This document shows positions 7,428-19,500 of a stretch of DNA of 21,584 nucleotides, piece after piece. Below the pieces are notes generated by a model, which made no database searches, was not told the origin of the DNA, and saw only the letters and a list, made by a program, of their open reading frames with translations. The DNA is taken from the NCBI GenBank assembly GCA_028565635.1, contig JAOXYB010098826.1, positions 1-21,584 on the forward strand, read 5' to 3'. Within the stretch, counting starts at the first letter, position 1, and the number at the start of each line of letters is the position of its first letter. The DNA is from Phoronis ovalis. Lineage: Eukaryota > Phoronida > Phoronidae. A program made the position numbers and the translations under genes.

Positions 7428-7998
7428 CCCAAACTTCACTTATCAAAGCAGTAAAGTTTCAAAGCCACTACTTGTTATTGCATCTGGCATTAAACTCTAG
7501 TATCTTTGGATCAGTCATCTTCTGCATGCAATAAGATGTTAAAAACATCAATAACAATGAATATTCCCATGGTAAACCAAACCTTTAACTCTGCCTCTTG
7601 AACATTTCTCTTCATACACAAGGGCGTAACAACGAAGACAAAATAGTCAGACTCCACTGAAGACCAAAGGCATTGTTTTACTTATTTGCCAACGCCCTCT
7701 GGTGTTTGATTAGGATATATAAAGCTAATCTTGAGAGTTTTCTATATCCTACATACGTTATACTGCGCAACAGACCCCTCGCTCATTTAAAATGGGTACC
7801 AGCAGAATATTATTTACGTATCAGTCTGAATATAATTTTGAGATCTCTCTTCAACAGTAATTATCTTTTTAAATAAGAGGAGGAAACAAATTTTCCAGAA
7901 GAGGGCTATGATAGTCCCAAGCCGTATTGACTAAAACTGTTAATATGCGTGTTAATCAAGACGTTCAAGGAGTTTGATCCCACTTTAATTCACTGACG

Positions 7999-8029
7999 TA
8001 TATTTCGCCTTTTCTTTTGACGAAATATA
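7999..8029. repeat. Inverted repeat with 9-bp arms
   Basis: TATATTTCG (7999-8007) and CGAAATATA (8021-8029) are exact reverse complements with a 13-base pyrimidine-rich loop. This is a small hairpin of unknown meaning. Confidence 0.6.
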
Positions 8030-8850
8030 TTAACAAAATATATTGCATGCGGCAGATGTAATAAAAACAGTTGTGTTGCGGCTCTTGTGATTTTTTTGTT
8101 GTATCATTCACATATCTTTATAGTTCAACTGTTGTAATGTCCTTTGCTGCACACATATTACGTAATTGGCACACCATTCTATATTTTTAGTACCAGACTC
8201 GGAGCGCAATACATTTAAGAGAATTGCAAAATTGCTCACAATTAAATAATTTGTATTGAATTATTTATGGAAATAATTAAATAAATAAAAGACATATCTT
8301 TGTAAGATTCCGTGCAAAGCTTACATCGCAACCTACAAACAGCAATCTATCCATACCAAAGGAAAGTTTCAACTGAGGATATAGTTTTGTGACAAGCTAC
8401 TAAGTACACTCACCTGTTGTCTTGCGCTTAGTTATTTTTTTCATATGCTAGCAGAGGAATAAAAAATACAATAAACCGTCCTAGAGCAGATGAATTTACT
8501 TAGAATTATATGAGTTTTGGGCCTATTACTTCACCAGTCTCTAACACAAAGTACAAACTCTTAATATATTTGATTTTAATTCGAAAACATAACATTTTGC
8601 ACGAATTATTCCATAGCACTTATGTCTCAGCAGGATTCCGAATTAATCGGTAGACAGCTTATTGACACCATTCCGCCTACAAGTTTCGTGATTTAGATAG
8701 TATTAAATAATAATATAAAAATAAATATTTACACAAAAAATGTCAAATAAATGTTTAATAATTTTACACACGGGTAACTTTGACATAATACCCTATTTAT
8801 TGTGACTACGGGTTTTAAGTGTAGGAAAGCTCCGTTGAGTGTTACTTTCA

Positions 8851-9190
8851 TAATATTTGTTGTTTTTCCGCCTATTATAATTGAATCTGTAGCTTTCAGA
8901 TAAAGAGATGAATCAGACATTGTACTATTACAACCATGCACACAGTTATTTTACGACAAACAATAATACAACTGATCAGTAATAAAATCTAATCAATTTT
9001 TAACATTTGAGTACACATTTTCGTTATTTTTGTAATATTTGTTAGTTTTATTCCTGATTATACTTGAATCTGTAGTTTTCAGATAGAGATAGTATATCAA
9101 AGAGACTGTACAATTACGACAGCACAGATATTTGATGGCAGACAATAGTATAATTGATAAGTACTAAAACCTGATCAATTTATTTTAACA
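8851..9190. repeat. Diverged tandem duplication, about 155-bp copies at 182-bp period
   Basis: Copy 1 spans 8851-9004 and copy 2 spans 9033-9190. Both start TAATATTTGTT, share TTGAATCTGTAG.TTTCAGATA near the left, a GAC.TTGTAC-like middle and a TGATCAATTT end, with many substitutions and small indels between. The divergence suggests an old local duplication or two neighbouring copies of one repeat family. There is no coding potential in common. Confidence 0.75.
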
Positions 9191-10510
9191 TAACCGTGCT
9201 AACATAACAAGAAGACACGAGGAGAGTGATACCGCCCTTTCGAGTTGCTAAAAACAGTCAATATTCTTTCCAAGAATACCTTTTTTGCTCCCGGGATTTG
9301 TTTTTTTCACATTTCAGTGTTAAAAATCCTAAAATCAATTACAACACACATTAGACTGTTGCTAGGCAATATCACACGCAACGTCGTGCCTTTTTGGCTA
9401 GATTGTATTTTTTCTAGGACGGCTCTGCTACTCATTTAGAAATTACAAAATTTATCCGAACTTTTATTTGAAGTAGGGAGCTGTGAAACTTGTGTGTCTG
9501 CTTATTACACTCTTACAATGATTTTTCTTAACATTTAACAACATAGCTACATCGTGTTTATTTATTTAATTTCGATGTGGCCTAATATTTGGAGGAAGAG
9601 ATACATCAGACATATCACTGAAATATTTATCATTTGACATCTCTTTAGCGTTCAATAATCTGTATAATTACTTGCAATTTCCTAATTCGAATAATAAAAA
9701 AAACACAGCAAGATGCAATGATGAACACGCATAATTACAATGATCTTCAAGTACGTCGGGCACTGAAATGACAACAATGGCGGTCATTAACATTTCTGTT
9801 ATATATAAAGATACCCAGTAAAGTTCACATTTTTGATTCTTTGCTAAATAATCCTGTTTTACTGGAATTTGTGAAAACGTCCATTTTCGATATCTCAACC
9901 TTATTTTTTTATGCTGATCCAACTAATGAAATGTTCAAGTAATGATGATATGGGGTATTTCATCATGTCTCACCATTTCTTGCATAATTATGTTTAATTG
10001 ATTTCTCAGCTCATGAATGACAACCTTTAATATATTTTACATTCTAGTATGGTAATTTTACTCCTCTTCATAAAAAAAATCAATAAATGTAATTTGCAGT
10101 GAAATTATTTGTAATTTAATATCAGTGCGAAAAAAATTCCTGTGCAGTTTGAATTCACTAATTGGATAATGCGAAATGTTCCCTTTCCGGCAGTTTTTTT
10201 TTATAAACACCGCAAATATCCAGATTGAAATGAATGGCCATTGATACATTACTTCTTGAATATATAATTATTAAGCAGGAAATAATCTCTGGGTCCCTTA
10301 ACAAGTGGTCTTTTAGTTTGATTGCATTAGCATGTATAGAGTTTATTGGTCTACCGTAAATCCCTAAACATGCATAATTCAGCTGCAGCAAATCAACAAG
10401 ACAGTGGGGGTTAAACTATCGAAAGGAACAGCCATCAATTATTTATTTTCAAAAGAGGGAAATACGACCAGTTGGAAGGGGTTTATAGGGAGCTGCTAAT
10501 TTTAATAAAA

Positions 10511-10589
10511 ATGGCCCTAGTTTTACATTTAAAATTTGCGGAAAATTTAAGAGGAAGAGGTGATAGATTAGCGAAAGTGTCTTTCAGGG
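10511..10589 (+). CDS. OTOF: Otoferlin coding exon 1
   Basis: This 79-nt coding part encodes MALVLHLKFAENLRGRGDR and then LAKVSFR plus one base of a Gly codon. The donor is G|GTAAGT at 10590. The start ATG sits in AAAAATGG, with A at -3 and G at +4. At 26 codons it is too small for a length-based search and was found by matching the known otoferlin N-terminus and checking that it splices in frame to 19424. The 5' UTR extent is not visible. Confidence 0.92.
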
Positions 10590-13500
10590 GTAAGTAACAT
10601 TTTTGTTATATTTGGTTATAAAACATTTAAAAAATCAAGAGCTGTTTTCCGAGCTGTGTGTGATGTCCTGTTGTATAACCGGACTATATATTCTGATTGC
10701 ACTTGCGTTTGCAAAAGTCAACTGACGGAACAAGTTGAATACTTAAATTAAAATGACATATGGATATACTGGATATTTAGTATTTGCAATAATAATGTCA
10801 ACCTGTGTGTGGAAGGCTAAACTATTTATTGTAATAGTAGAAGTGTAAAAATCAGTCTCAACTGAGTAGTAATTAGTAATTTCTGATTATCCAAATGACT
10901 AAAGTATTATCTGTTTTAATAAACTGTTCAAATAAACAAACTAGCTGCTATTGTGCAAGTAAAAAAGCAAACCATTATACCACCCAAAAACTGGTAGGTT
11001 GCTATCCAAGGATTGGTATATCTTTTGAACAGAAAACTGTCTGCACATTTATAGATGAATTTAGCAAACAAAGTCCCATTTGTAGGCCTGTAGGCCAAAA
11101 AAATGTTGTTTTATTATCCATTCAATTTAGTTTCATTAGCCCTTTCAACACCACAGGGCTCTACATTAAGTAGAAATGTCTTATACAAGCTTAAAAATCA
11201 TTACAGATAGTGTTTTTTTCCTGACACATTTAACCATACACTGAGTTAAAAACTCTATCATCAGACTGTTTCTAATTCACTCCAAAATATGAAGTTGTGC
11301 TGATATCTCATTTTTTTTATTAATGAGGAAGATATTTTGAAAGATATAATTTGTACGTAATCAATAATCTTGTATAATTCTAATATTATTTTATATAAAT
11401 ATTAGAAATCGTGAAATGTAATAGGTTTTCTAATAAAGAAGTAGATTACTTATTAATTATGAAATTCAATGCCAAAAATCATTTTAACAAAAATATTGAG
11501 GAATTTATCAATTAGTACTTCAAAAAATTCATTTATAAATACATCTATCAAGGACCGTACTTTACAGAATAGAATTTGATTGTTGTAGAATCAGGCATTT
11601 CATATAGCAATCACATAATTTTATTTCGAGATTCAACCATGTCCAGGTGTTCTTTCTTCAAACAGCAGCAATGCCTGTACACCTATATTATTATGCCATA
11701 CAACCCTTCTGTATGTACAAAAGCTATCCCCCTTCCATTTTCTGAGCACTTGCACAACACTCTGCCCACAAGTTCCATTATGTGGGTATTCAGAAATTTA
11801 GGTGAGAAATTAGGTGTAGTGTAGACCCGAGTGTAGATGAATATGAAGTAATGAGAGCGAAAATTAATATCTGATTTTAATCAGAAAAATTGCGGGATGA
11901 TAACTGTTGAGTCTCAAATTTAAAAATTGCTTCGTAACCTTTAATTCCAAAAGTTTCTTATCCAATCTATTGCTTGTATCCTAGTCAGCTGATCCAAGAC
12001 TTTCACAATGTTTTTACACAACCGTTCTCTTAGAGTTTTATATATCCTAGCGTTCTCTAAGGACTACATTTCGACTTGCACATTATTTGGCTTCCAAATT
12101 TGAGGTAAATATATAAACAGTTTAAATTAGCTGTGTATATCAGATAAGGTGCTTCTACGTTTAAAAAGAGTTAAACTTTTAAATACAAATAAAAAATTGT
12201 TGCAAGCCTGTAACAAGAAGGTCAGTATACTTATATAGTGCGAACTCAAATGGTAATGTTATAAATCCTTTTACTATAATTTAAATGATGACAAGGTTAT
12301 CACTCATAGCTATAAATTAAATTACAAAGCACTGTTTTATATGGATATATAATTTGCTTTTTACCAGTTAACTTTCTTGGAAAGTGTAGTTTAAATTTAA
12401 TTAAGTTATATTATATTTGGGAAGTAGTTGAACTGTGTATTTAACTAAACTAGGATTTTGTCACATTTTTAAAGGTGTATAATTTGGAGTTAGTACTGGT
12501 GTTGAAGGGGGCGGACTATAGTAGAATCAGCATATTACACGAGGATATATGTGCACAGGAAACATACCCATTTGATTCCATTAGCTTGGACTATACAACA
12601 TTAATCACACAACTATTCAAAGAGATTAAAAATTAAAACAGTTGCCATATCAATTGTTCTATAACAATAAACTATATTATTAAAATCGCATTATCGAAAA
12701 AAGAAATATATTAAATAGCACATGCCTGAGAGCTATTGGCAAGCAGTGAACACTTATGGTGTTTAATCATAGTTCGTTTTGAAACTAGTTTTCCATCATT
12801 GGGGAATGACCTTGTCAAAAAATGTTGGATGAACGTGTTTATATGAAAGTTTAACTCATACCCTGTAGTATAAATGGAAGATGTGAGACATGCACTTATT
12901 TTTTCCTAAGAATAAATAGATACCCCGTGGTAAAGAGATTTCAAAACTACACATCCTACAGTAAATTAAATTTGAAAATTACATACCCTCACTTGTGCCC
13001 TGTAATCTTGAAATTTGCTAAACGTGTATAATAAAATAACACCTGTAGTAAACAATTTGTAATCAATTATACCCTGTAGATAACAAATGTGGAAAATAAT
13101 GGTAAAACTATAAAAACATATTCAATACCTGTCTAGTTGGTAGAATTTTTGAGGTAGAGATTCAGTATATTAGGACAATTTTCTATTGAAAGCAGACGTG
13201 GTACAAAATGAGCTTGCAAATCTCACAATATCAACGTGAGACTTGACAGCTATGATATCCTGTGGTACATATGTAAATTTGGAAAGATGAGAAAAGGGGC
13301 CCCCAATCAGGTATGCGTATGTTGTTCCCATATGAGTATCATGCTTTCATCGACAATGACATTTATAATTAAAAACAACACAATTCAAACAATGTTGAAA
13401 CTACATTTAATATACTGTGACTTACTGATAAAAATAACATACAGTATTAATGAAATATTATTTAAAAGCAATTCTATGCAATAAACTATTGTTACATTGC

Positions 13501-16500
13501 TGTTTAGAAATTGAAACTGGAGCTAGAATCTCTATACCTGCAATATGGCATGAAATTGGTTATAGATTGCGGAAAATAAACTTCAATTTGTCTTCGTCAA
13601 AATATAAATTTCAGCAGTAGGTTATTATGTTAATGAAATTTGATACTTGACAATGGTTATGACATTAAAATAGACCAAAATCAATTCATTTGCGTAAAAT
13701 TATTATTATTAGTGCCTTAATAGTAAGTAAAGTAACTAAAGTCTGTTCCAGGCCATAATTAGTCCGGAAGTAACAAAAACCCTGCATGGAAGATTACCTG
13801 GGAGATTACTTCATTTTTACATATATAGGTATGCATATGCTTGGCTGGAACCTCAAATCAACTGACATTTTTTATACCAAAATTTTCCTATTTTTTCAGG
13901 ATATATCCTCTATACTAACCCAGAAATTACATTCTCTAAACCAAAATTTTCTTGTTTTTCACAGCACTGTCAACCTCTTCACATCCTCTAATAATAACCC
14001 ATTTTATTAAAAAAAATTTGCAACATCCTCCATACCAAATAAATTAGATGAAAAGAGGGCGGAAAGGTAGGTTGCTTTTCAGATGATTTTCACAGACTTC
14101 CTTTGTACCATGCAAAACAAGTCATATCCTCTATACCTAACTTGAATGAATTTACACAATGTCCTCTATACCCGAGTTAAGAAAACTGGACATCCTCTAT
14201 ACCTGAACCCTGAAAAATGGACCTACTCCAGCTGAGAGTCCCGTCAGTCAAAGGTAAAAATAAAAATTTTAAAACAACCAATTTTTGGTACTAAAAGTTT
14301 TTTTAAGGGATATAATAATCAGAATAATGATTTAATGCATATTTTCTGTAGTTTTTCTAATACTATATAACCTCAAAATTCACTTGTAACTTTAATTAGT
14401 TACATGATTTTGATTAGTTTAAGCCCCCAGCTTATTTATATTGTTATCATTGACAGAAGAATAATAAACATTTAGCACACTAGAATAATTTTACAGAAGC
14501 TACTTCGACCTGCCTGCTACAATGCTTTTATGTGCGTTACATTTTGCGCACTTCCTTTGATTCGGAACAGTATAGTTATAATGACGATCTATGTTAAATG
14601 ACAAAAGGATATTAAATACCACAAATTAAAGTTCATTACCATCTGTCTTTGACAGTCCACCTCTGCTGTCTCACACAGTAACAATTAATAGAGAGCTGAA
14701 GATTCTTAGAAATGAGCTGTGAGTGAATTATATGGGTTTGTCAAGTTTGAAATAAAAAAATATGTTTACAATTTTTTTGCACAAATATAGACCACTGATG
14801 ATAATCGTTTACTTCACGCTTTAGTGAATGTAACAGATGCACACTTTTCATTCAATTCTTAAGCTTTCTAATGTTAAATGCACAGTATGCAATATACACT
14901 TCAGAATGGGAATTCAAATTCTGAATTTCGCAGTTTTGATATTCATTAATATTTTTAAATAAGTCATTCCCAAATTCTAGACCACTGACAGAGATATCTA
15001 CAGTAATAAATTTGTTTTGGTGCTTGTGTATCAAAATATGCCACAACTAATTTTTAAATTTTGCACATTAGAATTTATTGATGGACTAATTCTTTTATTA
15101 TTTATAGGTTTTATTACTTATCACATTTTACAAGAGTACGAAAAAAGTAATTGAGAGATAGAAAATGGCAAAATTCTTTTTTTACGTCACTGCTCTTCAT
15201 GAAATTTACATGCGAAAACAAGATATTTTATGACAAAGCTTTCTGAACTATGTAAATATCAAATTATCATTAGCTTATTATTTATTTATAATTTAATAAC
15301 CTATGAAATATTCACTGTGTTAGAAGTCATTTGTTGACAAAATGGGATTTCAAGGAAAATGGGTTTATTGATTTTGTAAATCTAGATGTATATCCAGCTG
15401 TTAATTTTTTCAACTCCAACACATTCCAGTCAACACCAAATGAAAATTTGAATTCTTTTTGCATGCAGTTCCTGGCTGCATTCTTCATTTCTCAAATTAT
15501 TGTATATCTTGCATAATATAGTTTTGGTTTAATATGTAGAATTTTCTTACTGACTTTATTTAACAAGTAAATGTTTGTAAAGCTAACAATGATTTTAAAG
15601 GACATTTTAAAAAATTTCAGCGTTCAGTAATACAAATGCTGTAATGATATTCTGTGTTGCAACTTGTGACAAGCAACTTCTGTTTGTCAAGAGATTTGTT
15701 AACGCGGAATATCTCCAATTAAACAACCATTCCATTTTAGCAAGTCATACTGTAAACATGAACTGTAACAGTTCCTGTAATTATTATGTGTGTTTGTGTA
15801 TGGCGTGCATGCATTCTTGCTCCATGGGGATGTGCCGCTTATTATGGGTTGCATTTTTGACAAATTTTGGTATAGGATGGATACCTTTCATGGCTTCCGC
15901 GGTAAAGTAAAGATTTTGAAGTCTAGTCAGAGTCCATCAGAAAGGTAAATGGGTCTACTTTTCCATAAAAAGTAGTAAAAGTAGTGTCCAAGATCTGAAA
16001 AAGCAAATAACAGTATTTTGAATGTTTGTATATAATATGGTATGTTTTGGAATTTTTGGTATGTTATAAGATCCAAAAGTTTTTCACACAGTAACAACTC
16101 CCACTGAAAATATAGCTAAAGATAATCAGGTAGGAGATGTTAATTTTAAAACTTGATATGATAATAAATAGTTGCTATTAGTTTTTGTAAACGGGATTTT
16201 ATTTAATATTTCATTCGTTTATTGCCTACACATACCAAGATCCGGGACCTAGATCATACTTTATCATAACGCGTATGTTAACTGAACTTTGAATATGATA
16301 ATGGTTCTGAACCCAGGATTTGTTAATTATTTGTTTGCTTTAGAATGTTACATTTGCAAGCAGGTATAAGCCTAATTAAAGATAATTGGTATTACAGCAA
16401 TACCTTACAGGAAATCTTGTCTTAATAAGTCACCTGCAACTGCTCCAGAACAAGTACTATAAAGGAATGATATTGATTTTAATAATATGATAATAAAAGA

Positions 16501-19500
16501 TGTTTAATTTGTCAATTCTATTTGAAATACATGCAACACTACATTATGATAATAACATTTTAGAATATAACTAATTACTAAGACCTTCTAATTAATGGAA
16601 AACAAAAAAGTAAAAATCATATTTTACAATAAATATTTGTAAGTTGTTATCGTCATGAACAAAAGGATGTCTCTAGTGCTAAAAAATCCAACATTTTATA
16701 GGTATGCATGACAATAAAAATATCATTGGAGAATTTTACCTTAGGTTTTTAATGCTGTTACTACAGCAACATATTGCAGGTGAATCTCCTGATAGAACAT
16801 CACTAAAATGAAATACGTAACTCAGGTATATTTTGAGCGTTTTTGTCTGTATTCAAATCTGTGCAATAGATATAACTTTACTAGTTCTGCCAGTGTTCAA
16901 AACACAAATTAATTTGTGAAATGTGTCGAAGTAATGGATTAAGATGTAAATTTTAAGAAAACTTGAATGTATGCCTAGTTCTTTCACCCTGAGAAATAAT
17001 GATAAAGATTATTCTTACTTCAATGAAATTATTTGTGGTTAAATGTATTAGTGCAGATTATTATTGTTGCCAAAAAAGAAATATAATTTCCAATTCGTTG
17101 AATATGAAATTCTGGAAAATTATAAGCGGGTGTTTTTAAATTTAAGCGAATTATCAAAATTTGGAAAGGGAATGCATGAAATTTGGAACCATGTGAGTTG
17201 ACAATTTTTACCATGTACATGGAATTAGCGGTTTTATTTACAATACATCTTTGCCAAAATTACATTAACTTCTTAATAAATCTTGTTGTTGTATATACAG
17301 TTATTTTAGTGCCATCATTTAATGTGAATAATTGCTGATAATTTGATATCTTAGTTCCCCAGTGTTCTAGTATTGATCATAGGCATCATGTGCTAGAGAC
17401 AAGATAGCATATAGCACAGAATTCTAGATATCAAAAATATGAAGTATTAATTATTTGAAACTATCTATCTGACCATGTGCATTTTGTTTTTCCTAATTAT
17501 AATATAAAATAGATGTGCTTGTATGATTCCTTTTAAAAAAGGTATCCGATATGATTTGGTTTTAAAGTCGAAAGGTGCACAAGAATCTCCAATCTGTTAA
17601 AATTATTTTTTTGAATATATATTGCACTCCACATCTGTCTTTCCTTTCGTAGAAAAACTGTAGTACATGTTTGAAAGCTTATTAAAGTTGTTCTGTAGAG
17701 AATTGTGCACTGGGCTGATATAGTCTAGATTAAGTTTGTAATACATTTTTTTTGCAAACATGGGACATATTTCCACACGAATTGCCTATTAAACTGTTGA
17801 TAAATTATAATTAGTTATTATTACTTTTATGACACAAAAATTCAATTTTACACATGATTTCTATTTTCATTACTGAAATGCTAAGTGAAAAATAAGATAA
17901 AATTGTCTGATTAGCAATATATTACCCCTCATATAATTAGTCCTGTTAGCCTGTAGATAATTAGGCTAAATTATTGGTAAAAGCAAAATGTGATTATGGT
18001 CAGTGGCTGAACTTATATTAGTTAATTCATAAACTGAAACAGTGTTGTTTATTTTTAAACATCGTGAATCTATAAATTGCATAGCTTTTTGCTGCATCTA
18101 CAGCATAGGTTGCATGATTTTTATTCTCGTTTTTTTTGATTATATAACATATTCAAATACATTTTTATTACCGAAATAATTCTATATGTGCTTAATCTTG
18201 TTTCTTTACCATTTGCTTAACTGTACGGTCATTTTGCAGAATTAAGTCAGTAATATGTTGAAATGTAGGAGTATGTATTCATAACTTCACTGAAATGTGT
18301 GGGCTATCTTTCATTAGTTTTATCATCACATCCTAGCAATTAATTTTCTCTTAGGCACACTAAGTTCTGTTAACAATACCATTTAATCAATACAAATTGT
18401 CTTTAAGAGGAAATGTTCTTGAAGTTTTCACCTAAAGTTTCTTGAATATAAAGCAAGTTGTATAACAATTGTTGTAATAATGATAAAGAGGCTGTGCAAC
18501 ATGTAATACAACTTTAAGGAAATGCTTTTACGTCACTGTCAATACAAAACAGATTTCTGGAGATTATTTGTTCTCCAGTTGTAAATGATCGACAATGCTT
18601 GAGTTTTATGGATGATTTTTTTCTAAAGCACAGATAACAGTGGGGTTTTTGATTCACAAGTGCTGCATATATTATTTTCATTTGGTTTGTTTTTTTTAGC
18701 TACCAATAGTATGTAAACAGATTGTAATCTCAGTTTTGTGTTTGAAATAAAAATCGTTGTACTAACTAATCAGATGACTTGAGATGAGGGTAAGAATTCG
18801 TGTACAATTCTGATCGTCTAGTAAAACTTTAGTAATATCAAACACAAAAATTAGCTCCAGCATGATATAAAATTTTTTGTAAGAAATAAAATTCAAATAT
18901 TAAAAGTACATAAAAACATGATATTTAACATGCAGCACAATAACAAACGTCTCTTACCAATATGTTATCTGTTTTCATGTCACTAGCAAAATATTAACCA
19001 ATATAAAAAACATCTGAAACATCCCCCATCTGTACCTCAGGCATATTGTACCTGAAAGTATAATGTGCTGTTGTGCTATTTAACAGGCAGCAAATTAAAG
19101 TAATGTACAATTACGTCTCGGCCTTACCAATGCGTTTTCTCACTCATGGATTGTATCTATTTGCATGCCACTAAAATGCATGGAAATAAAAAATAGAAAG
19201 ACAGCTAAAACAATGCATCTGTAACTTAGCCACAGGCATATCATACCCACCAATATTGTAGCCCACTGTTGCTTGTACTGGGAATAATGCTTTTTACAAA
19301 ATTAAAATATTGGACTAATTTAATAGTAAATGAATGTGTTGCATAGAAAACAGAACTGTTGTTATAATTTTAAATCAAATTATTTGAATATTTTATATCA
19401 TGTCAATATTTTTTGTTTTGCAGGGGTTGCACATTATTCCAGAATTATTGAAAATTCAGACGAAAATGCATGGTTTGATGAGGTAAGCTTTCCCATTTGT

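Larger units (their letters stand above)
6219..7430 (+). other. Probable 3' UTR and downstream flank of the CARD-NACHT gene
   Basis: This is noncoding A+T-rich DNA after the receptor stop codon. It contains a perfect 58-bp tandem duplication, a 28-bp direct repeat and a short 16-bp repeat (6908-6923 and 6933-6948, offset 25). The first clear AATAAA polyadenylation signal on the plus strand is at 7402-7407, inside an AAT-rich run. Weaker variants (TATAAA) occur earlier, so the true 3' end could be nearer the stop. Confidence 0.4.
7431..10510. other. Intergenic region between the CARD-NACHT gene and the otoferlin gene
   Basis: About 3 kb without a supportable gene. Open frames here are short, A+T-driven and lack recognisable motifs or splice partners. 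Structures seen are an inverted repeat at 7999-8029, a diverged tandem duplication at 8851-9190, and the proximal upstream region of otoferlin at the right end, where no clear TATA box is visible. An untranslated upstream exon of otoferlin could be hidden here. Confidence 0.45.
10590..19423 (+). other. Otoferlin intron 1 (8.8 kb)
   Basis: This phase-1 intron runs from GTAAGT at 10590 to TTTTGTTTTGCAG at 19423. It is overwhelmingly A+T-rich, and the open frames inside it (for example near 10895-11173 and 15644-15910) have no recognisable domains or conserved splice partners. Two structured parts are annotated separately: a degenerate motif array at 12859-14203 and a tandem duplication at 18923-19276. 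In the rest (10596-12850, 14210-18920) I see only A+T-rich low-complexity sequence. First introns often hold enhancers, but no specific site can be claimed. Confidence 0.85.

Noticed and set aside
9258-9276. ATTCTT-TCC-AAGAAT inverted repeat, considered as a heat-shock or STAT-type element
   Set aside because: The arms are only 6 bp and the spacing does not fit either consensus well. It is likely chance in A+T-rich DNA.
8729-10391. Several 60-84-codon open frames on both strands between the two genes
   Set aside because: They are A+T-rich chance frames without motifs. One overlaps the diverged 182-bp duplication, and its reading frame is not maintained in the second copy.
15644-15910. An 88-codon Cys-rich open frame in otoferlin intron 1, considered as a small secreted or membrane protein
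   Set aside because: The cysteines have no recognisable pattern, the N-terminus is not a clear signal peptide and no splice or promoter context is visible. It is not supported as a gene.
16238-16260. GATCCGGGACCTAGATC near-palindrome considered as a transposon end
   Set aside because: The symmetry is imperfect and short, with no partner end or target duplication nearby.
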